Position numbers and translations under genes: made by a program. The notes under the pieces were generated by a model, which searched no databases, was not told the DNA's origin, and worked only from the letters and a program-made list of their open reading frames with translations. DNA of 64,000 bases from Nocardiopsis sp. CNR-923. Its GTDB lineage: Bacteria; Actinomycetota; Actinomycetes; Streptosporangiales; Streptosporangiaceae. This document shows positions 42,618 to 52,777 of this stretch, in pieces. Position 1 is the first letter of the stretch, and every line of letters starts with the position of its first letter. The DNA is taken from NCBI RefSeq assembly GCF_001942255.1, contig NZ_MKKC01000098.1:62001-126000 (forward strand), given 5' to 3'.

Positions 42618-44027
42618 ATGTCGGAACTCGAAGAACTCCTCGCCGCCTGGCTGCCCCGACAACGCTGGTTCTCAGGCAAGGGGGTGCCCATCCACGACCT
42701 GCGGGTGGCCAGCAGACACACCCTGAGACCCGCGCGCGCGGACGCGCCCAGCCTGGACGTCCTCGTGGTCGAGGCCAAGCAGCGGGGACGCTACTCCCGC
42801 TACCAGGTGCTGTTGGGCGCACGGCCGCACCGGTCCCTGCCCCGCGAGCTGGCGGCAGAGACCATCGGGGTGTGCCGCATGGCCGGAGGCCGTCCGCGCG
42901 CCGTCTACGACGCCTCGCACGACCGGGAGCTGAACGCCGTCCTGCTCGAACGGTTCTCCGCCCCGGCCGCGCCCGGGGACACGGCGGGGGTCCGGTTCCG
43001 GACCCTGCCCGGGGCCCCGGTCCGGGTCGGCGCGCACGGCCGCGTCCTCACCGGCGAGCAGTCCAACACGTCCCTGGTCTTCGGCGAGGACTACGTCCTG
43101 AAGACCTTCCGCAGACTCTGGCCGGGCCGCAACCCGGACCTGGAGTTGACCATGGCGTTGACCGGCTCCCCGTACGTGGCGCGCACCTGCGGGTGGATCG
43201 AGGCCGACCTGCCCGGGTACCGGGAGCCCACCACCCTGGCGATGCTCCAGGCCTACGTGCCCCAGGCCACGGACGGCTGGGTCCTGGCCACCCGGAGCGT
43301 GCGGGCGCTGGTGGGCGGAGCCGCGGCCGACGCAGAGACCGCGTTCGCCGCCGAGGCCGAACGTCTGGGCCGGACCACCGCCGAGGTGCACCGGTCCCTG
43401 GCCCGCGCCCTGCCCACGGACGTGCTCACGCCGGTCGCGGCGACCGAGCTCGCCGAGGCCATGATCGAACGCCTGGCCATGGCCAGCGCCGAGGTGCCGG
43501 AGCTGACCCGTCACGCGCCCCAGGTGATGGACGCCTACGCCGAGTTCGCCCGGGTCCGCGAGCCGCTGCCGATCCAGCGCATCCACGGCGACTACCACCT
43601 GGGCCAGGTGCTCCGCACCGCGACCGGGTGGGTACTGCTCGACTTCGAGGGCGAGCCCACGGTGTCGGTCAGCGAACGCCAGTGCCTGGCCAGCCCGCTG
43701 AGGGACGTGGCGGGGATGCTCCGCTCCTTCGACTACGCCGCTGGTTACCTGCTGATCCGGCACCCGGACGACTCCGCGCTGGAGTGGGCGGCCCGTTCCT
43801 GGTCCAGGAACAACCGCGCGGCGTTCTGCGCGGGGTACGCCGACGCGGGCGGCCCCGACCCCGACCAGCACCTGACCGCCCTGCGCGCCTTCGAGTTCGA
43901 CAAGGCCGTCTACGAGGTCCTGTACGAGGCACGGAACCGGCCGAACTGGCTGCGAGTGCCGCTCGACTCCATCGCGGCGGCCGCCTCGGGCGCCACCGCG
44001 GCTGCGGCGCCTCCCGTGCCGGGCTGA
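42618..44027 (+). CDS. mak: Maltokinase (Pep2/Mak)
   Basis: The 469-residue kinase begins MSELEELLAAWLPRQRWFSGKG, typical of the maltokinase cap domain. The C-lobe has the aminoglycoside-phosphotransferase-like catalytic loop IQRIHGDYHLGQVLR (about 320-334) and LLDFEGEP (about 339-346). It phosphorylates maltose from TreS with ATP to give maltose-1-phosphate for GlgE. Confidence 0.95.
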   Translation: MSELEELLAAWLPRQRWFSGKGVPIHDLRVASRHTLRPARADAPSLDVLVVEAKQRGRYSRYQVLLGARPHRSLPRELAAETIGVCRMAGGRPRAVYDASHDRELNAVLLERFSAPAAPGDTAGVRFRTLPGAPVRVGAHGRVLTGEQSNTSLVFGEDYVLKTFRRLWPGRNPDLELTMALTGSPYVARTCGWIEADLPGYREPTTLAMLQAYVPQATDGWVLATRSVRALVGGAAADAETAFAAEAERLGRTTAEVHRSLARALPTDVLTPVAATELAEAMIERLAMASAEVPELTRHAPQVMDAYAEFARVREPLPIQRIHGDYHLGQVLRTATGWVLLDFEGEPTVSVSERQCLASPLRDVAGMLRSFDYAAGYLLIRHPDDSALEWAARSWSRNNRAAFCAGYADAGGPDPDQHLTALRAFEFDKAVYEVLYEARNRPNWLRVPLDSIAAAASGATAAAAPPVPG

Positions 44028-44130
44028 CCCGGGAGCGCGCGACGGCCGGCCTCCGCCCCGCAGACCGGGGTGGCGGCCTCCGCGCGACGCCACTCATCCG
44101 ACCGACCACCACGACCACGACGGAGCCGTC

Positions 44131-46652
44131 TTGACCACGCCGCAACCGCGTCCGCGCACCCGAAAGACCACACCGACCAAGGACACCACAGCCGCCAAGG
44201 GAGCCAAGGGAGCCACGGGAGCCAAGGCCGCCAAGGCACCGGACGCTCCCAAGGCCACGAAGACCGCCAAGGCCAACACCACGGCCACCAAGGCCACCAA
44301 GGCCACCGCGACCAAGGCCGCCACATCCCAGAAGACCGCGACGGCGGCCGACGCCCCCAGGGCGGCCAGGACGGCGAAGACCGCCAGGGCCCGCGGAACC
44401 GCCGCCGCGGCGAACAGCGCGAAGGCGACCGCGGCGCGCGGGCGTCCGCGCCGCGGGGCCGCCCGCGCGTCGACCGAGTCCGCGCTCCTCGCCGCCGTCG
44501 ACCGCGTCGTGGACGGGCACCACCACGACCCGCACGCGGTGCTCGGCGCCCACCCCGACGGCGCCGGGGGCACGGCGGTCCGCGTCCTGCGGCCGGGCGC
44601 ATTGGAAGTGGGCCTGGTCCTGGCCGATGGCGTTCGCGTCGCCCTGGCCCACCTGCACCGCGGTGTGTTCACGGGCACGCTCCCCGCGGGCTCGGACAGC
44701 GCCGCGGACTACCGCGTGGTGACCCGGTACCAGCCCGGCGGCCCCGAGGTGACCGCCGCCGACTGCTACCGGTTCACGCCCACCCTGGGCGAACTCGACC
44801 TGCACCTCATCCGCGAGGGCCGGCACGAGGAGCTGTGGCGCGCGCTCGGCGCCCACCTCCGGACGATCGACACCCCGATGGGCGAGGTGTCCGGCACCGG
44901 GTTCGCGGTGTGGGCCCCGGACGCGCGCGGGGTCCGCCTGGTCGGTGACGTCAACTTCTGGAACGGTGAGGGCCACCCCATGCGCAGCCTGGGGGCCAGC
45001 GGCGTGTGGGAGCTGTTCGTTCCGGACGTGGGCGAGGGCGCCCTCTACAAGTTCCAGGTGCTCGGCTCCGACGGGCACTGGCGCGACAAGGCCGACCCGA
45101 TGGCGCGCCGGACCGAGTGCCCGCCCGCGACGCGTCGGTGGTGACCGCCTCGACCCACGAGTGGGGCGACCAGGCGTGGATGGCCGAGCGCAAGGGCAAG
45201 CAGTGGCACCGCGCGCCGATGAGCGTGTACGAGGTGCACCTGGGGTCGTGGCGACCGGGCCTCGGCTACGCGGAGCTGGCGGACGAACTGGTCGAGTACG
45301 TGTCCGACCTGGGTTTCACGCACGTGGAACTCCTGCCGGTGGCCGGGTACCCGTACGACGGCTCGTGGGGCTACCAGGTGACCTCCTACTACGCGCCCAC
45401 CCCGCGCTTCGGCTCCCCGGACGAGCTCCGCCACCTGGTGGACTCCCTGCACCGGGCCGGGATCGGGGTCCTGCTGGACTGGGTCCCCGCGCACTTCCCC
45501 AGGGACGAGTGGGCGTTGGCGCGCTTCGACGGAAGCGCGCTGTACGAGCACCCGGACCCGCGCCGGGGCGAGCACCCGGACTGGGGCACGCTGATCTTCA
45601 ACTACGGGCGCACCGAGGTACGCAACTTCCTCATCGCCAACGCGCTGTACTGGCTGGAGGAGTTCCACGTCGACGGACTGCGGGTGGACGCGGTGGCGTC
45701 GATGATCTACCTGGACTACTCCCGCGACTCCGGTCAGTGGGAACCGAACGCGTTCGGGGGGCGGGAGAACCTGGAGGCGATCGACTTCCTCAAGGAGCTG
45801 AACACGACCGTCTACCGGCGCAACCCGAGTGCCATGATGATCGCGGAGGAGTCGACGGCCTACCCGGGCGTGACCCGGCCGGTGGACCACGGAGGGCTCG
45901 GGTTCGGGTTCAAGTGGAACATGGGGTGGATGCACGACACCCTGGAATACGTCAAGAAGGAGCCGATCCACCGCCAGTACCACCACGACGAGGTCACGTT
46001 CTCGATGGTCTACGCCTACAGCGAGAACTACGTCCTGCCGCTGTCGCACGACGAGGTGGTGCACGGCAAGCAGTCGCTGCTCAACAAGGCGCCGGGGGAC
46101 GAGTGGCAACGGACGGCCACCGTACGGGCGCTGTTGGGCTTCATGTGGTCGCACCCGGGCAAGCAGCTGCTGTTCATGGGCGGGGAGATCGCCCAGGGAG
46201 ACGAGTGGTCGCACGACGCCGGGGTGCCGTGGTGGCTGCTCCAGTTCGACCACCACGCGGGGGTGCGCCGCCTGGTCAGGACGCTCAACGAGGCCTACCG
46301 GCCGCGGTCGGCCCTGTGGTCGCTGGACACCGACCCTTCGGGCTTCCGGTGGCTGGACGGCGGCGACCGCGAGGGGAACACGCTGTCCTACCTGCGCCAC
46401 GGCGAGGACGGGTCGGTGCTGGCCTGTGCGGTGAACTTCTCACCGGTGCCGCGCACGGAGTGGCGGGCCGGGCTGCCGGTCGGAGGCCGGTGGAACCTCG
46501 TGCTCGACACCGACGAGGAGCGGTTCGGCGGTTCTGGCCACCCGGTGCCGACCCGGGTGAGCGCCGAGGAACGGGAGTGGCACGGCCAGCCGTTCTCGGC
46601 CGAGATCACGATCCCACCGCTGGGCGCGGTCTGGTTCGAGCCCGAGCGGTAG
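44131..46652 (+). CDS. glgB: 1,4-alpha-glucan branching enzyme with histone H1-like N-terminal extension
   Basis: A TTG start follows GGAG. Residues 1-112 form a Lys/Ala/Thr-rich, histone H1-like tail ([12 protein letters not shown] type repeats, then [10 protein letters not shown]). After this come CBM48 domains ([13 protein letters not shown]) and the GH13_9 catalytic domain: [28 protein letters not shown] (nucleophile, about 518), MIAEES (acid, about 570), [12 protein letters not shown]. It branches the glucan made by GlgE. One missing base near 45130 joins the two frames (length 2522 is one short); repaired length about 840. Confidence 0.95.
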
Positions 46653-46681
46653 GGGAGGCGGTAGGAGAGCCTTCATCGATC

Positions 46682-46706
46682 GCCGGGGACGGCGCCCGTC
46701 CCCGGC
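46682..46706 (+). terminator. Terminator of the glgE-treS-mak-glgB operon
   Basis: GCCGGGGACGG and CCGTCCCCGGC form a perfect 11-base stem with a CGC loop, 30 bases after the glgB stop. Confidence 0.8.
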
Positions 46707-46778
46707 TCCGGAAACGTGTCCGGAAGGGAACCCGGCCCCCCGCCGTCCGGACGCGCACGAGTCGAACGGGGTGAGCGC

Positions 46779-47375
46779 GTGCACCGACGAGCGGGCGCGC
46801 CCGCGGCCACCCTGGTGTGCGGGGTCCTCGTGGGGGTCCTGTCAGGGATGAGCAACACAGTCCCGCCCGCCGGGTGGGTCTACCACACCCCCTGGAGCGC
46901 GACCGCCCAGTACGCGGCGGGGTTGGCCAACAGCCTGGTCATGTGGTTCTGGGTCCCGTTCGCCATCGGACGGCGGGGGCCCGCCTCACGAGCCGGGGCG
47001 AGCGCGCTGGGGGCGCTGTTCATGGCGGTCGCCTTCGTCACCCACGAGGTGCACGGATGGCTCGTCGGCCACACGTCGACCGGCGCGGCGCCGGCGCCGC
47101 CGATGGCAGCCGTCGTCCTGTGGACGACGCTCGGGATCGCGATGGCGGGCGGGGTCGTCGCCGGTCTCGGCGGATTCCTGTCCCGGACCAGACCGATGGT
47201 CGCGCTGGTGCTGGTCCTCGCGGTCATCGCCGAGTTGGAGCGCCGGAACATCGACTCGTGGCGCAACGGCATCGGCGCGGCCGAGAACGCGACCTTCGTC
47301 CTCCTCGCGGGCGCCGTGATCACCGCACTGGCCGTCCGAGCAGCACGTTCCCGCCCGGTGACCGCGAGCAGCTAG
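46779..47375 (+). CDS. Small polytopic membrane protein, unknown
   Basis: The protein is about 198 residues with roughly six hydrophobic segments (TLVCGVLVGVLSGMSN, SLVMWFWVPFAIG, ALFMAVAFVTHEVHGWLVG, VLWTTLGIAMAGGVVAGLG, MVALVLVLAVIAEL, ATFVLLAGAVITALAV). I do not recognise the family; the layout recalls DUF6518-type proteins. The start is uncertain, with GTG 46779 preferred after GGGGTGAG. It lies after the glgB terminator, so it is probably separately transcribed. Confidence 0.55.
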   Translation: MHRRAGAPAATLVCGVLVGVLSGMSNTVPPAGWVYHTPWSATAQYAAGLANSLVMWFWVPFAIGRRGPASRAGASALGALFMAVAFVTHEVHGWLVGHTSTGAAPAPPMAAVVLWTTLGIAMAGGVVAGLGGFLSRTRPMVALVLVLAVIAELERRNIDSWRNGIGAAENATFVLLAGAVITALAVRAARSRPVTASS

Positions 47376-47533
47376 GGCGTGTGCGGCGGGAAATCGTCCT
47401 GCCGCGCATCGCCTCAGCGGCGCTCTCGCTGTGTTCCCATCAGTCGACGGGACCCGCCCCGGCTCCTTCTTCGGCCTTGCGAGAGCCCCACCGGACACGC
47501 CGCTCGCGACGGACGGGGCGAACCCCACTGCGT

Positions 47534-47864
47534 TGGCTGCTCACCCGGCTCGTGGACGGGGAGGGCCTGATGGGCGAACTGAGCTTCGGCGCGCTCTCGG
47601 TGCGCGCCTCCCTGGCGACCACCCATTCCCTGGCCACCGACGCGTAGCGCCCGCTCCTCCATCGGCTCGCCGAGCTGGGACCGCGCGGCTTCGGCGCCGA
47701 TGACGCGGCGCACCTGGCCGAAATCCCCCACCGCGAGGCCGAGGACCACCTCGACCAGCTGGCGTCCCCGCACCTGCTCGACACCGACGACGGCACGACG
47801 TTCCGTTGCCCGCGGCTCCTCCTGGCCTTCCTGGCGGAGCACCGCCGCGCGCGCCGTTGCCAAG
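47534..47864 (+). pseudogene. Relic of an AfsR/SARP-type NB-ARC regulator
   Basis: In one frame, TRLVDGEGLMGELSFGALSV, an in-frame TAG at 47645-47647, then LLHRLAELGPRGFGADDAAH and EAEDHLDQLASPHLLDTDD resemble the winged-helix part after the NB-ARC domain of AfsR-like regulators (where the usual order is DELS.GDLSVRASF, ..LLGLL, AE..LD.LVDAHLLE). Neither the ATPase nor the DNA-binding domain is present. No start or ribosome site is visible. A short decayed fragment. Confidence 0.5.
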
Positions 47865-48075
47865 GCTCAGCACGACGGGGCCGCCTGCACCGCGCCCGCC
47901 GCCCCGCTCCCGCGCGCGTGCCGGTCCTCCTCCTGACGGGGCGCGAGCCCGCCGGTCCCGACCGGTACCCTCGCCCCCTCGCGGCTTCCACGTGGGTGGG
48001 GACCTCGCCCCGAACTTCGGACGCCCGGACCTGGGGTGCGTGGACACAGGGGGCGCCCCTCCCCAGCGCGCGGCG

Positions 48076-49255
48076 CTATCCGTCGCCCCCGCGCCAGCCG
48101 GTCAGTCGCGCCACCGCCTCGTCCAGCACCTCGTCCCGCTTGCAGAACGCGAACCGCAGCAGGTGCGCTCCCTCCTCCTGACGGTCGTAGAAGACCCGCG
48201 CGGCACCGCCGCCACCCCTGCCTCGCGGGGCAGTGCCCGGGCGACGTCGACTCCGTCCGCGTATCCCAGCGGGCGGATGTCGGCCATGAGGAAGTACGTT
48301 CCCTGGCACGGGTGCACGTCGAAGCCGGCCCCGCGCAGTCCGGCGGCCAGCCGGTCCCGCTTGGCCTGGAGCGCTGCGCGCTGTGCCTCGATCCACGCGC
48401 CCTCGTGGTCGATGCGTCGGCGACGGCCAGCTGAAGGGCGCCGTTGGCGGAGAAGGTGAGGAACTGGTTGACCGTGCGCACGGCGCGGACCAGTGGCTCC
48501 GGTCCCATGACCCACCCGGTCTTCCATGCGGTGACGGCGAACGTCTTGCCCACCGACGACACCGACAGGGTCCGCTCCCGCATCCCGGGGAGCGTCGCCA
48601 GGGGCACGTGGGGCAGACCGTCGAAGGTAAGGAACTCATACACCTCGTCAGTGAGCGCGATGAGGTCGTGCTCACGGCACACCTGGGCGATGGTCTCCAG
48701 CTCGTCGGCCGTGAACACGGTTCCCGTCGGGTTGTGCGGCGAGTTCACGATGATCATCCGGGTCCGCGGTCCCACTGCGGCACGCAGCTCGTCGGGGTCG
48801 AAGGCGAACGCTCCCCCGGCGGGGTCCGGCCGCAGGGTCACCGGCCTGCGCACGCCTCCGGCCAGGGAGATCATGGCCGCGTAGGAGTCGTACATCGGCT
48901 CGAAGACGACCACCTCGTCGCCGCGCTCCACCAGGGCGAGCAGCGACGCGGCGATCCCGGCCGTGGCTCCGACGGTCACGTAGACCTCGGTGTCCGGATC
49001 GAGCTCGACGCCGTAGTGGCGCGCCCGGTAGCGGCTCACCGCCCGCCGCAGCTCGGGCCGCCCGGGGCCCGGCGGGTACTGGTTCACACCGTCGAGGATG
49101 TGACCGGTGGCCGCCTCCAGCAGGGATCGGGGCCCGTCGGTGTCGGGGAACCCCTGGCCGAGGTTGACGGACTCGGTCTCGACGGCCAGACGGGTCATCT
49201 CGGCGAAGACGGTCTCACCGTAGGCGCGCATGCGTTCGATCAACGGTTCATCCAC
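48076..49255 (-). CDS. PLP-dependent class I/II aminotransferase (frame broken twice)
   Basis: The protein (about 393 residues repaired) has NLGQGFPDTDGP, the PLP-contact YTVGATAG-like region, NSPHNPTGTVF and the PLP Lys in SVSSVGKTFAVTAWKTGW. This pattern fits the kynurenine-aminotransferase / N-succinyl-diaminopimelate aminotransferase group. The substrate is not certain. Breaks near 48420 and 48200 each fit one missing base (length 1180 needs two). It lies 93 bases downstream of cdsA, on the same strand. Confidence 0.85.
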
Positions 49256-49348
49256 GCACCGAGCGTATCCGCCCCACGGTCGGCGTGGCGGACCGCCCTC
49301 CAGAGACCTCCGTCACCGGCCGGTTCGGGAAGGGGGCGTGCCCGCCCG

Positions 49349-50278
49349 TCACAACAGGAAGCCGAGAACCACCCACACCACGGGGGCCGCGATCAGCAGG
49401 GAGTCCAGGCGGTCCATCAGCCCGCCGTGCCCGGGCATGAAACTGCCCATGTCCTTCACGCCGAGGTCGCGCTTGAACAGCGACTCCATGAGATCCCCCA
49501 CCGTGGCCGCGAGCACCACCGCGAGGCCCAACACCACTCCGACCCACCAGGGCCCGTCCAGCATCAGGACCACGCACAGGGCTCCGGCCACCGCGCAGCC
49601 GACGACCGAGCCCCCGAAGCCCTCCCACGTCTTGTTCGGGCTGATCACGGGCGCCATCTTGTGCCGACCCAGCAGGATCCCGACGAAGTACCCGCCGATG
49701 TCGCTGGAGATCGTCACGACGATGAACGTCACCAGGCGGAACTGCCCGTCGTCGGGGTGTGAGATGAGCAGCTGCCACGTGCCCAGGAGGAACGGCAGGT
49801 AGACGAGAGTGAACAGGTTCGCCGCCGCATCGGCCACGAACCCCTCTGAGCCGCCGCGCAGCCGCCACACGAGCAGCGCGATCGCGGTCAGCGCGGTCGC
49901 TCCGACCAGCCATTCGGTCCCGCCGAAGTACGCGCAGACCTGCATGGCCACGCCGCCGGCGACCATCGGCGCCAGTGCCAGACGCATGCCCTTGCCCGCG
50001 AAGGCGCGGTTGACCTCGCGCAGGCCGATGAGCACCGCCAGCGAGGTGATGATCGTGAACAGCTGGGGCCAGGGGAAGATCGAGAAGAACACGAGTGCGC
50101 CCAGGACGCACCCGCTGGCGATGGCCACCGGGAGGTTGCGACCGGTCTTCACGGGCTCACCTCCCGGCTTGTGCAGCACGAAACGCTGCCCGGCGGCCTG
50201 GTCGGCGGACGAACTCTCGTCGGGTCTGTGCTCCGGCGAGAGGTCGTCGCCTCCGGAGCCGCTGGAAGGAGTGGTCAC
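49349..50278 (-). CDS. cdsA: Phosphatidate cytidylyltransferase
   Basis: The 309-residue membrane enzyme makes CDP-diacylglycerol from phosphatidate and CTP. It has a disordered N-terminal 45 residues, about eight helices and the CDS signature near the end (SLFKRDLGVKDMGSFMPGHGG, LMDRLDS). SDIGGYFVG and SPNKTWEGFGG are also diagnostic. It follows frr by three bases. Confidence 0.96.
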   Translation of the reverse strand: MTTPSSGSGGDDLSPEHRPDESSSADQAAGQRFVLHKPGGEPVKTGRNLPVAIASGCVLGALVFFSIFPWPQLFTIITSLAVLIGLREVNRAFAGKGMRLALAPMVAGGVAMQVCAYFGGTEWLVGATALTAIALLVWRLRGGSEGFVADAAANLFTLVYLPFLLGTWQLLISHPDDGQFRLVTFIVVTISSDIGGYFVGILLGRHKMAPVISPNKTWEGFGGSVVGCAVAGALCVVLMLDGPWWVGVVLGLAVVLAATVGDLMESLFKRDLGVKDMGSFMPGHGGLMDRLDSLLIAAPVVWVVLGFLL

Positions 50279-50281
50279 CGA

Positions 50282-50839
50282 CTAAACCTCAAGCAGTTCC
50301 GATTCCTTGTGCTTGAGCAGCTCGTCGATCTTGGCGACGTAGGTGTGAGCCAGCTTCTCCAGTTCGGCCTGGGCGCGGTGCGCCTCGTCCTCACCGAGTT
50401 CGCCCGCCTTCACGGCCTTCTCGAACGCGTCCTTGGCGTGACGTCGGACGTTGCGGATCGAGACCTTGCTGTCCTCGGCCTTGGTCCGCGCGACCTTCAC
50501 GTACTCCTTGCGGCGCTCCTCGGACAGGTCCGGGAACACCACGCGGATGACCTGGCCGTCGTCGGAGGGGTTCACGCCCAGATCGCTGTTGCGGATGGCG
50601 TTGATGATGTCGGTCCGCGAGTTGACGTCGAACGGCGAGATGACCACCATGCGCGGTTCGGGAACCGAGAACGAGGCCAGCTGGTTGATCGGCGTCCTCG
50701 CACCGTAGTAGTCCACGGTGATCTTGTTGAACGTCGCGGGCGTCGGACGACCCGTGCGGATCGTGGAGAAGTCTTCCTTGGCGACCGTGACGGCCTTCTC
50801 CATCTTCTCCTCGGCTTCGAGGAGGGTCTCTTCGATCAT
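50282..50839 (-). CDS. frr: Ribosome recycling factor
   Basis: The 185-residue protein has the full RRF pattern: [51 protein letters not shown]-region replaced by [10 protein letters not shown]. It frees ribosomes after termination together with EF-G. It lies between pyrH and cdsA, the usual order. Confidence 0.98.
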   Translation of the reverse strand: MIEETLLEAEEKMEKAVTVAKEDFSTIRTGRPTPATFNKITVDYYGARTPINQLASFSVPEPRMVVISPFDVNSRTDIINAIRNSDLGVNPSDDGQVIRVVFPDLSEERRKEYVKVARTKAEDSKVSIRNVRRHAKDAFEKAVKAGELGEDEAHRAQAELEKLAHTYVAKIDELLKHKESELLEV

Positions 50840-50898
50840 TGTCAGCGCTCCCGGAATCGACTCTGGTGTTCGTGGCTTGCTGGGGTGGCGCGCCCGCG

Positions 50899-51642
50899 TC
50901 AGGCGGGGGCCGGTCCGACGATGGTGCCGATCTTCTCACCGCGCACGGCGCGCAGGATGTTCCCCTGGCTCATCAGGTCGAACACCACGATGGGCAGACC
51001 GTTGTCCATGCACAGGCTGACCGCCGTGGCGTCCATGACCTTGAGGCCGCGGGTGAGGACCTCGTTGTAGTTGAGCTTGTCGAACTTGACCGCGTCCGGG
51101 TTGCACTGGGGGTCGGAGTCGTAGACCCCGTCGACCTGGGTGCCCTTGAGGACCGCCTGCGCTCCGATCTCCAGCGCGCGCTGGGCGGCCGTGGTGTCGG
51201 TGGAGAAGAACGGCGCTCCCAGACCGGCCCCGAAGATCACCACACGGCCCTTCTCCAGGTGGCGAACGGCGCGGCGCGGAATGTAGGCCTCGGCGACCTG
51301 GCTCATGTGGATCGCGGTCTGCACACGGGTGTCCACGCCGAGGCGTTCGAGGAAGTCCTGGAGCGCGAGGCAGTTGATGACGGTGCCGAGCATGCCCATG
51401 TAGTCGGCGCGGCCACGCTCGATCCCACCCTCGGTGAGCTGTGCGCCGCGGAACATGTTGCCGCCGCCGACGACCACGGCGACCTGGATGCCCTCGGAGA
51501 CGGCCTCGGCGATGGACTCGGCGACGTACTGGACGACCTCGGGGTCGATGCCCAGACCGCCGCCGCCCGCGAACGCCTCCCCGGAGAGTTTGAGCATCAC
51601 ACGCTTCCAACCGGAATCGTGCATGGCTGTTGCGGTGCTCAT
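50899..51642 (-). CDS. pyrH: UMP kinase
   Basis: The roughly 247-residue amino-acid-kinase-fold enzyme has [40 protein letters not shown] and [18 protein letters not shown]. It phosphorylates UMP to UDP. I prefer the ATG at 51642, eight bases after GGAGG; a GTG at 51660 with its own GGGAGG is the alternative. Confidence 0.97.
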   Translation of the reverse strand: MSTATAMHDSGWKRVMLKLSGEAFAGGGGLGIDPEVVQYVAESIAEAVSEGIQVAVVVGGGNMFRGAQLTEGGIERGRADYMGMLGTVINCLALQDFLERLGVDTRVQTAIHMSQVAEAYIPRRAVRHLEKGRVVIFGAGLGAPFFSTDTTAAQRALEIGAQAVLKGTQVDGVYDSDPQCNPDAVKFDKLNYNEVLTRGLKVMDATAVSLCMDNGLPIVVFDLMSQGNILRAVRGEKIGTIVGPAPA

Positions 51643-51767
51643 CGCGTTGTCCTCCGACACGGCCCTTGGCCTCCCTTGTCATCCCCGAGCGGCACAGGGA
51701 CCCCCGAGTAGCTCCTGCCACGGGCGGACGCCGAACCGCCGCGTCCGAACCCGCCCGAATCCGCCGA

Positions 51768-51797
51768 AGGTGCCGGGGAGCACTCTCCCCGGCACCT
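51768..51797 (-). terminator. Terminator after tsf
   Basis: AGGTGCCGGGGAG pairs perfectly over 13 bases with CTCCCCGGCACCT, loop CACT, starting 18 bases after the tsf stop on the minus strand. It separates rpsB-tsf from pyrH-frr-cdsA. Confidence 0.88.
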
Positions 51798-51814
51798 CCA
51801 TCATGTCAAAGCCC

Positions 51815-52651
51815 CTAGGCCTGGCCGACCTTGAAGCGGACGAAGCGCCGGACGTTCACGCCGGCCTCGTCGACGACCTTCTGGACGGTCTTCTTGCTGT
51901 CCTTCACGAACGGCTGACCGAGGAGGGTGACCTCCTTGAAGAAGCCGTTGACGCGACCCTCGACGATCTTGGGGATCGCCTGCTCGGGCTTGCCCTCCTC
52001 GCGGGTGGTCTGTTCCGCGATGCGGCGCTCCTTCTCCACCACCTCGGCGGGGACGTCGTCCTTGCCGACGTACTGGGCGGCCAGGGCGGCGATCTGCTGG
52101 GCGAGGTCCTTGCCCACCTCGGCGTCGCCCTTGTCGAGCTCGACCAGGACGCCCATGGTGGGCGGCAGGTCGGGGTCGGACTTGTGCAGGTAGCTGGCGA
52201 CGAAGGCGCCGTCGAACTTGGCGAGGCGGCGGAGCTCCAGCTTCTCGCCGATGACGGCGCCCTTCTCCTCGATGAAGGTCTGGAGGCTTTTGCCCGGCTG
52301 GATCTCGGCGGCCGCGATGGTGGCGAGGTCGTCGCCGTCGGCCGCGGCGACGAAGTCGGCGACCTGGTTGGCCAGCGCGATGAACTGGTCGTTCTTGGCG
52401 ACGAAGTCCGTCTCGCAGTTGAGCTCGATCAGGGTGGCCTTGCCCTCGCCCTCCTGCTTGAGGACGACCATGCCCTGGGCGGCGGTGCGCTCGCCGCGCT
52501 CGGCCTGCTTCTTGGCGCCCTTGATACGGAGGGCCTCGACGGCCTTGTCGAAGTCGCCGTCGGCCTCGGTGAGGGCCTTCTTGCAGGCCATCATGCCGGA
52601 GCCGGTCATGTCGCGCAGCTTCTTGACGTCCGCGGCGGTGAAGTTCGCCAT
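51815..52651 (-). CDS. tsf: Elongation factor Ts
   Basis: The 278-residue protein begins [20 protein letters not shown] with the conserved MACKKAL and [10 protein letters not shown] motifs. It recycles EF-Tu-GDP. Coupled with rpsB upstream, from which it is separated by a strong hairpin. Full length for an actinobacterial EF-Ts. Confidence 0.98.
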   Translation of the reverse strand: MANFTAADVKKLRDMTGSGMMACKKALTEADGDFDKAVEALRIKGAKKQAERGERTAAQGMVVLKQEGEGKATLIELNCETDFVAKNDQFIALANQVADFVAAADGDDLATIAAAEIQPGKSLQTFIEEKGAVIGEKLELRRLAKFDGAFVASYLHKSDPDLPPTMGVLVELDKGDAEVGKDLAQQIAALAAQYVGKDDVPAEVVEKERRIAEQTTREEGKPEQAIPKIVEGRVNGFFKEVTLLGQPFVKDSKKTVQKVVDEAGVNVRRFVRFKVGQA

Positions 52652-52724
52652 GACTTTTCTCGGATTCCCTTGGAGTGGAGCTTCGGTGGACTGGGGTCCC
52701 GGGCGGCGCCCATGGACCCGCGTG

Positions 52725-52755
52725 CGCCGCCCCACCCGTGGTCGGTGGGGCGGCG
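52725..52755 (-). terminator. Hairpin between rpsB and tsf (attenuator-like)
   Basis: CGCCGCCCCACC and GGTGGGGCGGCG form a perfect 12-base stem with a seven-base loop, 22 bases after the rpsB stop. It may reduce tsf expression relative to rpsB or stabilise the rpsB transcript. Confidence 0.7.
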
Positions 52756-52777
52756 GGGTGAGGACGGGCCCGATGCC

